Of a DNA stretch of 64,000 nt, positions 36,086-43,186 are shown in pieces. The translations under genes and the position numbers were made by a program. Positions within the stretch are counted from its first letter, which is position 1. Each line of letters begins with the position of its first letter. Under the pieces are notes generated by a model, which saw only the letters and a program-made list of their open reading frames with translations, did not search any database and was not told the DNA's origin. The stretch is from Altererythrobacter sp. BO-6 (GTDB taxonomy: Bacteria > Pseudomonadota > Alphaproteobacteria > Sphingomonadales > Sphingomonadaceae). The stretch spans positions 1,240,001 through 1,304,000 of the forward strand of contig NZ_CP049259.1 in the NCBI RefSeq assembly GCF_011047315.1. Direction: 5' to 3'.

Positions 36086-37581
36086 ACGCGCCAATCTTTC
36101 ACGAAACCGAGTTCAAGGTGCGCGACTTTGTCGAACTCAAGATGGCGGCAAAAGCATTGCAGCCGGATGATGCAGACGAAATCGAGGATATTGTCAGTGA
36201 GTGCGCGCATTTGAGCGCCATCCAGCGCCGACAGGTATTCGACGCGATCAAGGAAGCCACCGGCATTCCGTTAAGCGTTCTCAATGAGCAATGCCGACAG
36301 GAGCAAGCGCCAGAACCTGACCACCTCGACCTTGCTCGCCAAGTCATCGAACTCAAAGGCGCGGAAAATATGATCGCAGCCGAGTCACATATCTGGGGCT
36401 GGCAGGACTGCGGTGTCTGGGCTGCTCTGCATGACAGGGCCGTAAAGCAGGACGTGCAGGCGGCGCTGGCAGAAATGCCCAGCCTTGAAGTCATGAGCGG
36501 GACCGTCAACGCCGTCACGGACGTTCTGAAGACCGAAGTCTTCAGGCAGGGCCAAGAATTTAACTGCGGCAATCCAGAGGCCGTGAATTGCCTTAACGGG
36601 CAAGTCGAACTTGAGGGCGGGCGGTGGCAACTTAAACCACACTGTCGCGAGGATTATCGCACCACACAAATCCCCGTGGCCTATGACCCAGCAGCAACCG
36701 CGCCTAAGTTTGAGGCGTTCCTCGACCAGATATTCGTGGATGATTCCGACAAGGCAGAGAAGCGCCAGGCATTGCTGGAACTCATGGGTTACACACTCAT
36801 GAGCCACGCACGGCACGAAAAGTTTGTCATGCTCATTGGCGCAGGCGCAAACGGCAAAAGCGTGCTGCTGAGCGTCCTGTATGCGCTGTGCGGGTCGGAG
36901 AATGTCGCAGGCGTGCAGCCATCCAGCTTCGACAACCGCTTCCAGCGCGCTCACCTGCACATGAAGCTGGCGAATATCGTCACGGAACTGCGCCAAGGCG
37001 AGGTGATTGCGGATGCGGAACTTAAGGCAATCACCAGCGGCGAACCTGCAACGGTCGAACACAAGCATAAGGATCCGTTTGTCATGCGGCCGTTCTCGAC
37101 CTGTTGGTTTGGCACGAACCATATGCCCAGCACGCGGGACTTTTCGGACGCGCTATTCCGGCGCGCAGTCATCATCACATTCAATCGTGTGTTCGCGCCG
37201 CATGAGCAAAACCCGCGACTGAAGGATGAACTGCTGTCGGAGTTATCCGGCATCCTTAATCTGGCGCTCAACGCCTACTGCGAGGCAATCCATTTCGGCT
37301 TTACGCAACCGTCATCTAGCGAGGACGCGAAGAATGAATGGCGGCTGGAAGCTGACCAAGTGGCAATGTTTGTCGAGGAGGTGTGCCAGCGCGCAAGCCA
37401 CGCTCAGACCCCAATGAGCGAGGTTTATACCGCTTACACCACATGGGCCGCAGCGAGTGGCATCCACAGAACCGTGACGGTCAGGACGTTGCGCCAGCGC
37501 CTGACGAAACTGGGCTTTGGGACGGATAAGGACAGGCGCGCCCGCTACGTCACTGGGCTTGGGTTGCTACCGCCACCGTGA
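36082..37581 (+). CDS. P4-family SF3 replicative helicase
   Basis: 499 residues. The D5/P4-type N-terminal region is followed by a superfamily-3 helicase core: Walker A GAGANGKSVLL near residue 255, Walker B region MKLANIVTELRQ, and motif C FSTCWFGTNHMP with the usual polar Asn. A C-terminal winged helix (TVRTLRQRLTKLGFG) is typical. It unwinds the origin of the excised element, and the iteron array begins at its own stop codon. It forms a coupled pair with the Toprim primase. The N-terminal primase catalytic motifs of full P4 alpha are absent, which explains the separate Toprim gene. Confidence 0.9.
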   Translation: MNAPIFHETEFKVRDFVELKMAAKALQPDDADEIEDIVSECAHLSAIQRRQVFDAIKEATGIPLSVLNEQCRQEQAPEPDHLDLARQVIELKGAENMIAAESHIWGWQDCGVWAALHDRAVKQDVQAALAEMPSLEVMSGTVNAVTDVLKTEVFRQGQEFNCGNPEAVNCLNGQVELEGGRWQLKPHCREDYRTTQIPVAYDPAATAPKFEAFLDQIFVDDSDKAEKRQALLELMGYTLMSHARHEKFVMLIGAGANGKSVLLSVLYALCGSENVAGVQPSSFDNRFQRAHLHMKLANIVTELRQGEVIADAELKAITSGEPATVEHKHKDPFVMRPFSTCWFGTNHMPSTRDFSDALFRRAVIITFNRVFAPHEQNPRLKDELLSELSGILNLALNAYCEAIHFGFTQPSSSEDAKNEWRLEADQVAMFVEEVCQRASHAQTPMSEVYTAYTTWAAASGIHRTVTVRTLRQRLTKLGFGTDKDRRARYVTGLGLLPPP

Positions 37582-37722
37582 CACATGTGACGCTTGTGAC
37601 ACTTTATCCTACTGCTCTTAGACAAGCTGAAAAAAGGTATGGTGGGAGAGTAGTGTTTTTTCTCAGGTCTATTTGCAGTGAGAAAAAGCGTCACAAGCGT
37701 CACAAGCGTCACAAGCGTCACC
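37578..37722. repeat. Iteron origin of replication (two opposed clusters)
   Basis: Three GTGAC units at 37578, 37587 and 37596 with 9-bp period, and four AGCGTCACA units at 37687, 37696, 37705 and 37714 with the same 9-bp period but opposite orientation. The doublet GTGACGCTTGTGAC is the exact inverse of GTCACAAGCGTCAC. Between them lies an about 85-bp AT-rich segment with A6 and T6 runs, suitable as unwinding element. It sits immediately after the helicase gene. The initiator is probably the helicase or primase of the element. Confidence 0.75.
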
Positions 37723-37812
37723 ATTCGCGGGAACTTCACGGCTCACCCGCAAGCAGCAAGTGACAGCACCTTCGCGGTGGTGGGCGGTGGTTGGCTGCAC
37801 GGTGGGAATCAA

Positions 37813-37854
37813 AAGACCCCGATCGCGGGAGAAAGAAGTGGCGATCGGGGTCTT
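37813..37854 (-). terminator. Rho-independent terminator for the reverse-strand cargo genes
   Basis: 14-bp perfect stem (AAGACCCCGATCGC at 37813-37826 with its inverse at 37841-37854) and a 14-base loop. On the reverse strand it is followed by TTTT. It would end transcripts from 39189 down to 37951 before they enter the origin. Confidence 0.75.
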
Positions 37855-37950
37855 CTGGTCGAGGAAGGGCGGGTCGCTAAACCCCTCCCCAGAAGGAGAG
37901 ACTAACTCAAGCGGTTCGATCCGCAAGCGCTATTGTTGCCGGATGGTTGG

Positions 37951-38142
37951 CTAAAGCGCCGCAATCCGCCTGCACTCGCTCGACCAATAGCCGAAGTCGA
38001 ACACCTTATCGCCTTCGCTGTCTATCCGCTCCAAGCCTGACTTCGCGGCATTGTCGAGGATGAGGGTTAACTCGCTCAGCAAGGCCAGAGCCTCAGCGTG
38101 ACGCGGGCCTTCGATCTGGGTCGCGGTGTGGTTGTCATTCAT
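37951..38142 (-). CDS. Small hypothetical protein
   Basis: 63 residues, acidic and helical (RHAEALALLSELTLILDNAAKSGLERI), ending DFGYWSSECRRIAAL. The ribosome site is weak. It is followed 97 bp on by a strong reverse-strand terminator, which supports expression. No family recognised. Confidence 0.5.
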   Translation of the reverse strand: MNDNHTATQIEGPRHAEALALLSELTLILDNAAKSGLERIDSEGDKVFDFGYWSSECRRIAAL

Positions 38143-38189
38143 GCCGGCAGGCTAGGGCTGGGCGGCTGAATTGGGGGTTAAGGGTTGCC

Positions 38190-38738
38190 CTATTCGGTCG
38201 ATGAATTCGCAGATGACGCTACAATGAATGATGCAAAGGCTAATCTTTCGGTGACAAGAGGTAGAGCGCCCATAGAATGTCTCTCGCCGTCGAAGCCTGC
38301 TCGCTTAGCCATAAGGGGTGCGTCTCTATCAAACCTAGTGAATTCATAGGTAAGATACGCAAGTGCACTAGACTCAAAACCATTCCGGTAGCCTGAGACA
38401 CCGTTTAGGCAACCAGATGTGAAATTTGACACGAGCCGTCTCGCAAACTCAGCGGATTCCGCAGCGCGAACTACCCTAGAGCCGCTAGCGTTTATCTCCG
38501 TCTCTAGCCATGCTTGCTCAGCTGGCGAGTTGGTCGGTGCATCCTGCTGAATTGCGCTGCAGTACGCCGCTAATCTTTCTATGAGCGTGTCTCGGCCACC
38601 TTTTGAAACAAGATCATCTTGCTTTAGCACAAATTCGAAGAGATTCTTTGCCTCAGTGCTGCGCTCACTTGATTGAGCGGCCAATGGGGCGGAAATGGCG
38701 GCGGCGACACATGCCAAACCGAACAGACACTTACCCAT
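38190..38738 (-). CDS. Exported hypothetical protein (cargo gene)
   Basis: 182 residues with a clear signal peptide (MGKCLFGLACVAAAISAPLAAQ) and a GAGGA ribosome site. The mature part is helical and contains two cysteines near the middle (AAYCSAIQ, TSGCLNGV) that could form a disulfide in the periplasm. No domain recognised. Base composition is visibly less GC-rich than the replication genes, suggesting a separately acquired cargo gene. Confidence 0.6.
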   Translation of the reverse strand: MGKCLFGLACVAAAISAPLAAQSSERSTEAKNLFEFVLKQDDLVSKGGRDTLIERLAAYCSAIQQDAPTNSPAEQAWLETEINASGSRVVRAAESAEFARRLVSNFTSGCLNGVSGYRNGFESSALAYLTYEFTRFDRDAPLMAKRAGFDGERHSMGALPLVTERLAFASFIVASSANSSTE

Positions 38739-38808
38739 AAAGTCCTCGTAAACTCATAATTTAAGAGCAACCTAGCAAGGCTTTGACTTCCAGCAAGCGT
38801 TGGTTGAA

Positions 38809-39189
38809 CTAACGAGCGCCCACGTCCACGAACATGGGCAGAAATGTGCCCAGTGCCGCAGCGACCGCAGCCATCGCTGCAACCTTAGCCCAAAATATTG
38901 CCCGCTCGCTTATTCTGAGGGCTGTGCGCGAATTAGCGTTGGCGCGCAGTGCTAGTTCTGCTCGCATGACTTGAGCAGCCGATTTTGGCCCAGAATGTGG
39001 ACTCGTTTCGTTTTCATGCATCCAGCGAGTTAGCGCATCATCACTATACGACTTTACGAAATCTGCCGTTACAATTTGTAGACTCTGGTATGGGATCAAT
39101 GATCTGCCAGTTGTCTGCGAGTGCTCCCGAAGCCTCAGCCGTTCGGCTTCAAGATCATCATTCAACTGCTCATATGATTTCAGCTTCAT
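38809..39189 (-). CDS. Hypothetical protein with C-terminal membrane span (cargo gene)
   Basis: 126 residues: a soluble, charged helical N-terminus (YEQLNDDLEAERLRLREHS), then a basic stretch and one C-terminal span (AIFWAKVAAMAAVAAALGTFLPMFV). This tail-anchored layout is seen in some toxins and phage-defence effectors but is not diagnostic. No strong ribosome site. It faces away from the capsid operon, so the 249-bp gap to 39439 holds two opposed promoters. Confidence 0.55.
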   Translation of the reverse strand: MKLKSYEQLNDDLEAERLRLREHSQTTGRSLIPYQSLQIVTADFVKSYSDDALTRWMHENETSPHSGPKSAAQVMRAELALRANANSRTALRISERAIFWAKVAAMAAVAAALGTFLPMFVDVGAR

Positions 39190-39438
39190 AGAGCACTAAC
39201 CTAAATCAGCCCATCTTGGCGCGCCAGAAGAGGGCATTCATTTGCCACAGGCAATTTCGTTCAGGATCGCAGGTACTTTGACGACTTTTTTCCGTCGAGG
39301 GTGATGGGAAGCCCGAACTTCGGGCAGCCTGTGGATTTAGCTGTAGCATTTCACCTGTGCAAAAATACCGCTTCTTGTGCGCGTAATAAAAGCCCGCAAA
39401 CGCGTGATCGGGCGAATCGCCTCCTGTATATTGCAGGC

Positions 39439-39897
39439 ATGATCGAACAGGTGATCCCGACCAGCTTTTTCACCCGCACGCTAGCGCGATGCGCAGGCTA
39501 TCCCAGCGCGCAACGCTTCCTGTGTGACGTAGTGCGCCACGATCTGCCTATCCGTGATTCAGGCTCGCGGCTGTGGCGCGACAACCTCTACCGCCGATCT
39601 GATCTGGTGAAGGCTCTCGTACTGGGCAAGCTGCGCACGCTGGGCTTCCCAGCCTCAAAGGCAGGACCTTGGCTCAACCAGATCGATCATGATGAGGTCG
39701 AACAGGCAATGGCCAAGCTACAGGCTCGCGGCGGCGGCAACCTGTGGCTGGTAATCTCGCCATTGGGCGGCTCGCTGCTGGTGGACCATGCCGCAGCACT
39801 CGCGAACGCAGTCAGCGATTTCGAGGAAAGCCTCACCATCGATCTGGCTGGCGCGCTGATCGGGAACCACGAACCACACGAAGAGGAAGCAGCATGA
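39439..39897 (+). CDS. Hypothetical protein, possible MerR-like regulator
   Basis: 152 residues from an ATG at 39439 (the frame opens at 39301, without a ribosome site). The N-terminal half (TRTLARCAGYPSAQRFL ... LWRDNLYRRSDLVKALVLGKLRTLGFPASKAGPWL) has the rhythm of a MerR-type winged helix plus coupling helix. The C-terminal half (LQARGGGNLWLVISPLGGSLLV) is not recognised. First gene of the late/capsid operon; it overlaps the next by 4 bp. Confidence 0.6.
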   Translation: MIEQVIPTSFFTRTLARCAGYPSAQRFLCDVVRHDLPIRDSGSRLWRDNLYRRSDLVKALVLGKLRTLGFPASKAGPWLNQIDHDEVEQAMAKLQARGGGNLWLVISPLGGSLLVDHAAALANAVSDFEESLTIDLAGALIGNHEPHEEEAA

Positions 39898-40274
39898 CTA
39901 CTGCAATCTGGGGCCAAGAGTGCGACGCATATCGCGCAAGGATATTCCGGCGACACCTGCGCGAGGCGCTTAACGAGGAAATAGGCCGTGGCAACGTTGA
40001 GCGGTTCATGAGGGCGCTGCTCGCTGCCGGAAATCCGCCTACCTTCGAAACCGCTCGGAAGATTTTCGGGATCGCAGACCAAATCGGGAAGAAGTTTTAC
40101 GCGGTCCACATGAGCGTGTCCGAAGGCGAAACAATCTACGCCGTGCCAAGCGATGAGAAGGCCAGCGGCTACGTTCCGCTTGTCGCCCGAAAACCAGTGC
40201 CTGGCATGGAAAACGTGCTCGCCGTCAACGTCAAAGAGATGCTCCCCAATGGAAACTATTATGCAGCACCGTGA
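39894..40274 (+). CDS. Hypothetical protein preceding the capsid gene
   Basis: 126 residues, ATGA-coupled to the upstream gene and overlapping the capsid start. N-terminal helical part (YRARIFRRHLREALNEEI) and a beta-rich C-terminus (KKFYAVHMSVSEGETIYAVPSD). In ordinary phages this position is taken by portal or protease; it resembles neither. Possibly an assembly factor; unknown. Confidence 0.6.
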   Translation: MTTAIWGQECDAYRARIFRRHLREALNEEIGRGNVERFMRALLAAGNPPTFETARKIFGIADQIGKKFYAVHMSVSEGETIYAVPSDEKASGYVPLVARKPVPGMENVLAVNVKEMLPNGNYYAAP

Positions 40275-41928
40275 ATACGGCCACCCAGTAGCAGGCCGCG
40301 CTTACACCGATGAGGAAGCGGCCAAATTCATGTTGGCCTTCGAGTCACGGGATTTCGAACGCGAGGAAGTCTGCACGACCGCTATCAGCAACAGCAACTG
40401 GATCGCCCGTTCGGAGCCGCTGCCACAAGGCTACACAGCCACCCGTTCACATGGGCGGGATGCATATCAAATTCACCTGCCGCACGGCCACGCGGCAAGG
40501 GGGGCTGGCCGTAACCAGCTGCCCATCCTGATCGATGGAATCCAGTCGCGCCAAGTTGGCGTGGCGGACCTCGACCAGTCTGGGAATGGAGCACTCGTGC
40601 GCTTCAGTAGGAATGCTGAAGGAGTCGCGGCGCAGAAGCGCTACGCCTCTGGCGAGGATGTTCTCGAAGTGGCCTTCCTTCAGCAATCCACGCGATCGCA
40701 GGAAGTCCCTGCAGCCCTAACGCTGAAGACCGTCAATGTCGGACGGGAAACTGGAGATACTATCATGTCCGACGCACAAGAAATGCTGGCACTCGCCCAG
40801 CGTCACAATCGGGTCGATATGGCCCACAACGCTATCGCAGCAGGCAAATCGCTCGAATCCTTTCGCAGCGAACTTCTGGAGTCGATTAGCACCACTGCCT
40901 TTGGAGGCGCTCCTGCCATCCATACTGGCTCTGAGCGGTCTTTTTCGCTGACTCGGCTCATCAATGCCGAAGTCACGGGCGACTACTCAGAAGCCGGATA
41001 CGAGCGCGAAATGTGTCAGGAAGCCAAGCGCAACTACGCTGGCAAGGCCAAGGGGATCGTGATCCCGTCTGAGGCGATCTACCAGTCCCGCGCGACCATG
41101 CTTACCAGCGGCAATGCCTCTGGTGCGGTTGATACGGTCCTGATGGGGTCGGAGTACATCGACGCTCTGCGTCCGTTCTCGGCCGTTACCGCAGCAGGCG
41201 CGACCTTCCTGCGTGGCTTGGCAGCCAACGTAAGCATTCCCAAAAACAATGCGGACGTCTCGGCAAGCTGGGTCGCTGAGGGCGGGGCGATCCCAGAAAG
41301 CGACCTCGACATCGACAACGTCACCATGTCGCCTCGCATGCTTGCAGGCAGGGCTTCGTTTACGCGACACCTTCTGGCCACCAGCAATCCCCAGATCGAC
41401 AACCTCGTTCGGCAGGGCTTGGCCCAGCAGATCGCGAATGGTCTGGACGCGGCTGCACTGGAAGGCTCAGGCGTTGGTGCGATCCCAACGGGTGTTGCCA
41501 ATCAGGTGGGAATCAACACCTTCCCAACCGCAGGCGGTGGCACGATGACTCATTCTGAAAGCCTCGACGCCTTGGCTGAGATTGCAGCAGCTAACCTCGA
41601 TACGACCAACGCAGTCTGGATCCTGAATCCGACCGACGCGGCAACGCTCGGCGCTCAGGCGAAGGATTCTGGCTCTGGCATGTTCGTGTACGAGAACGGG
41701 CGCATTCTGGGCCGCAGGGCAATCGAGAGCACGCACGCGACCCAAGGCACGGTTTATGTTGGCCTGTGGGAGCACTGCCTCATTGGCATGTGGGGCGGTT
41801 TGGACCTTATCATCGACCCGTACACGGGTGGGGCCAATGGCATTGTGAATATCTATGCAAGCCAGCTAGCTGACGTAGCGGTCCGCTACCCGCCTGCGTT
41901 CCAAGCAATCACGCTGACCACGCCGTAA
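40261..41928 (+). CDS. HK97-fold major capsid protein with fused protease-like N-terminal region
   Basis: 555 residues. Residues about 165-555 are an HK97-type capsid protein: helical delta region (EMLALAQRHNRVDMAHNAIAAGKSLESF), then VIPSEAIYQSR, WVAEGGAIPESD, MLAGRASFTRHLLA, and a C-terminal domain with LGRRAIESTHATQG and FAVRYP-like DVAVRYPPAFQAI. Residues 1-160 resemble a prohead protease (LPILIDGIQSRQVGVADLD then ALVRFSRNAEG ... LEVAF), but where S78 proteases carry catalytic His and Ser this protein has DGI and EVAF. The start is uncertain: 40249 and 40261 both fit. A well-placed internal start at 40765 would give the capsid alone. Last gene of the element. Confidence 0.85.
   Translation: MQHREYGHPVAGRAYTDEEAAKFMLAFESRDFEREEVCTTAISNSNWIARSEPLPQGYTATRSHGRDAYQIHLPHGHAARGAGRNQLPILIDGIQSRQVGVADLDQSGNGALVRFSRNAEGVAAQKRYASGEDVLEVAFLQQSTRSQEVPAALTLKTVNVGRETGDTIMSDAQEMLALAQRHNRVDMAHNAIAAGKSLESFRSELLESISTTAFGGAPAIHTGSERSFSLTRLINAEVTGDYSEAGYEREMCQEAKRNYAGKAKGIVIPSEAIYQSRATMLTSGNASGAVDTVLMGSEYIDALRPFSAVTAAGATFLRGLAANVSIPKNNADVSASWVAEGGAIPESDLDIDNVTMSPRMLAGRASFTRHLLATSNPQIDNLVRQGLAQQIANGLDAAALEGSGVGAIPTGVANQVGINTFPTAGGGTMTHSESLDALAEIAAANLDTTNAVWILNPTDAATLGAQAKDSGSGMFVYENGRILGRRAIESTHATQGTVYVGLWEHCLIGMWGGLDLIIDPYTGGANGIVNIYASQLADVAVRYPPAFQAITLTTP
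40753..40767 (+). promoter_or_regulatory. Internal ribosome site and start for the capsid domain
   Basis: GGAG at 40753-40756, 8 bases before an in-frame ATG at 40765 (MSDAQEMLALAQ). This falls exactly at the junction between the protease-like region and the capsid domain, and would yield a 387-residue product of normal HK97 capsid size. Confidence 0.55.
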
Positions 41929-41978
41929 CGGGCAAAAGAGATTCCTCTGGCGTTGGTTCCGCCAAAGGGGTTCAGAGG

Positions 41979-42008
41979 GAGCGGGGTGGCCTTAGTGCTG
42001 CTCCGCTC
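41979..42008 (+). terminator. Terminator after the capsid gene
   Basis: GAGCGG at 41979-41984 pairs with CCGCTC at 42003-42008, followed by TTTCTC. Another hairpin (TGGCG...CGCCA inside CCTCTG...CAGAGG) lies at 41944-41978. Weak individually, convincing by position. Confidence 0.5.
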
Positions 42009-42020
42009 TTTCTCGTATCT

Positions 42021-42044
42021 GCGGTCAAATTGCTGCCAAATTCC
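42021..42044. promoter_or_regulatory. Candidate integrase arm-type sites, right
   Basis: GCGGTCAAATTGCTGCCAAATTCC, closely matching 32618-32642 at the other end of the element and 47 bp inside attR. Confidence 0.45.
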
Positions 42045-42090
42045 AATCCAGCCAAACGGGCCAGCGGGGAAATTCAGCTAACTTATTGAA

Positions 42091-42140
42091 AAGGTGGTGC
42101 CGCTTACGTGACTCGAACACGTGACCCCATCATTACGAAT
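42091..42140. repeat. attR: 50-bp repeat inside tRNA-Thr
   Basis: Exact copy of 32472-32521. It comprises the tRNA 3' half from the anticodon loop to the CCA end plus a few bases, so integration leaves the tRNA gene intact. Confidence 0.9.
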
Positions 42141-42170
42141 GATGTGCTCTACCAACTGAGCTAAAGCGGC
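42095..42170 (-). tRNA. tRNA-Thr (anticodon CGU)
   Basis: 76 nt. Acceptor stem GCCGCTT/AAGCGGC with encoded CCA, D-arm GCTCAGTTGGTAGAGC, anticodon loop TTCGTAA (CGU), T-loop TTCGAGT. Serves as the attachment site of the 9.7-kb element; its 3' half is element-derived. Confidence 0.95.
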
Positions 42171-42203
42171 ACTCGCGGCGATGCGTCCAGCACCACCTGA
42201 AAG

Positions 42204-42277
42204 TGGAGGCCCGAGCCGGAATCGAACCGGCGTGCAAGGATTTGCAGTCCTCTGCGTAACCACTCCGCCATCGGGCC
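42204..42277 (-). tRNA. tRNA-Cys (anticodon GCA)
   Basis: 74 nt. Acceptor GGCCCGA/TCGGGCC, discriminator T, encoded CCA, anticodon loop CTGCAAA (GCA), T-loop TTCGATT. It lies 34 bp upstream of tRNA-Thr on the same strand, probably one transcript. Confidence 0.95.
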
Positions 42278-42403
42278 TCGCCCCGCCCTCGCAGACGGGG
42301 AAGCGGCGCCCTAGCGATTCATCGCGGCAATGGCAATCGGATTGATCGCTTTACGCAACGTCAGTCTGGACGCAGGCGCGCAAAAGCGACAGGGACTGTT
42401 GGC

Positions 42404-43183
42404 ATGAGCGTGACCCGACTTATCGCCCCGATCACCGGGCAGAACACCACCATAACCCTGCCGGATGCAGCCAACTGGATGCAGGGCCGCACCCTTTATG
42501 GCGGTGCCTCGGCCCTGCTGGCCTACACCCAGGCGATCCGCGCGTTTTCCGACCTGCCGCCACTGCGTGCAGCGCAAATCGGATTCGTCGCTCCGGTTGG
42601 CGAACGGGTCGAGCTGCATGCCGAGATCGTGCGGCAAGGCCGCAATGTGACCCAGCTGCGCAGCGAGATCCGTTGCGAGGGCCAGCTGGCGCTGACATCG
42701 TTCTGGCTGTTCGGCGAGGGGCGCGAGCCCAATGCCGTGCACCCTGCCCCGAGGCCCGAGGATTTTCCGCCACCGCCCGATGAAAGCGAAGCCGTGATGG
42801 CTGGCGTTGGACCCAGTTTCATCGCCAAGAATTTCGAACTGCGCCGCGCGCAGGATGTGAGCGGGCCGGGCCTGCCGGTGGTGAGGCGCTGGGCAAGACT
42901 GACCGATGCCGATGGGCTAGACCCGATCAGTGAACTGGTGCTGATGGGCGATGTCCTGCCGCCCGGTGCAATGCGCGCGATGCAGCGCCAGGGGCCGATC
43001 AGCTCGATCAACTGGAGCTTCAACCTGCTCGATACCGCGCCGCAGACCAGCGGTGGCTGGTGGCTTTCGGAAAATGCCAGCCAGCATGCCGATGAAGGTT
43101 ATTCGTCTGAACGGCTCAGGTTGTGGAACAGCGATGGCAAGCAGGTGCTCGACGGGCTGCAGTCAGTCGCGGTGTTCGGGTAA
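42404..43183 (+). CDS. Acyl-CoA thioesterase-like protein (double hot-dog)
   Basis: 259 residues of the TesB-like/thioesterase-superfamily type. The first hot-dog has the long helix segment TLYGGASALLAYTQAIRAF and PLRAAQIGFVAPVGERVELHAEIVRQGRNVTQLRSEIRCEG. The second contains SELVLMGDVLPPGAM and SINWSFNLLDT, ending SDGKQVLDGLQSVAVFG. It would hydrolyse an acyl-CoA to the free acid. It is convergent with a crotonase-family gene 4 bp away, suggesting acyl-CoA metabolism in both directions. Fair confidence in family, none in substrate. Confidence 0.82.
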   Translation: MSVTRLIAPITGQNTTITLPDAANWMQGRTLYGGASALLAYTQAIRAFSDLPPLRAAQIGFVAPVGERVELHAEIVRQGRNVTQLRSEIRCEGQLALTSFWLFGEGREPNAVHPAPRPEDFPPPPDESEAVMAGVGPSFIAKNFELRRAQDVSGPGLPVVRRWARLTDADGLDPISELVLMGDVLPPGAMRAMQRQGPISSINWSFNLLDTAPQTSGGWWLSENASQHADEGYSSERLRLWNSDGKQVLDGLQSVAVFG

Positions 43184-43186
43184 GCT

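Larger units (their letters stand above)
32472..42140 (+). mobile_element. Integrated phage-satellite-like element in tRNA-Thr, with its own capsid gene
   Basis: 9.67 kb bounded by exact 50-bp direct repeats, of which the right copy is the 3' half of an intact tRNA-Thr. Gene order: integrase, hypothetical, AlpA-like regulator, hypothetical, Toprim primase, SF3 helicase, iteron origin, three reverse-strand cargo genes, two hypotheticals, HK97-type major capsid protein. Most neighbours overlap by 1-4 bp. There is no terminase, portal, head-tail or lysis gene. The set fits a phage satellite, but one that carries only the capsid from the head module. Confidence 0.85.

Noticed and set aside
37687..37722. 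Short tandem repeats considered as a CRISPR or coding repeat
   Set aside because: 9-bp units without spacers; the Thr-Ser-Val repeats in overlapping frames are by-products of the iterons.
32472..42140. Interpretation as a complete prophage
   Set aside because: No terminase, portal, tail, lysis or repressor set; only one structural gene. Gene overlaps are tidy, so it does not look like a deletion remnant either.
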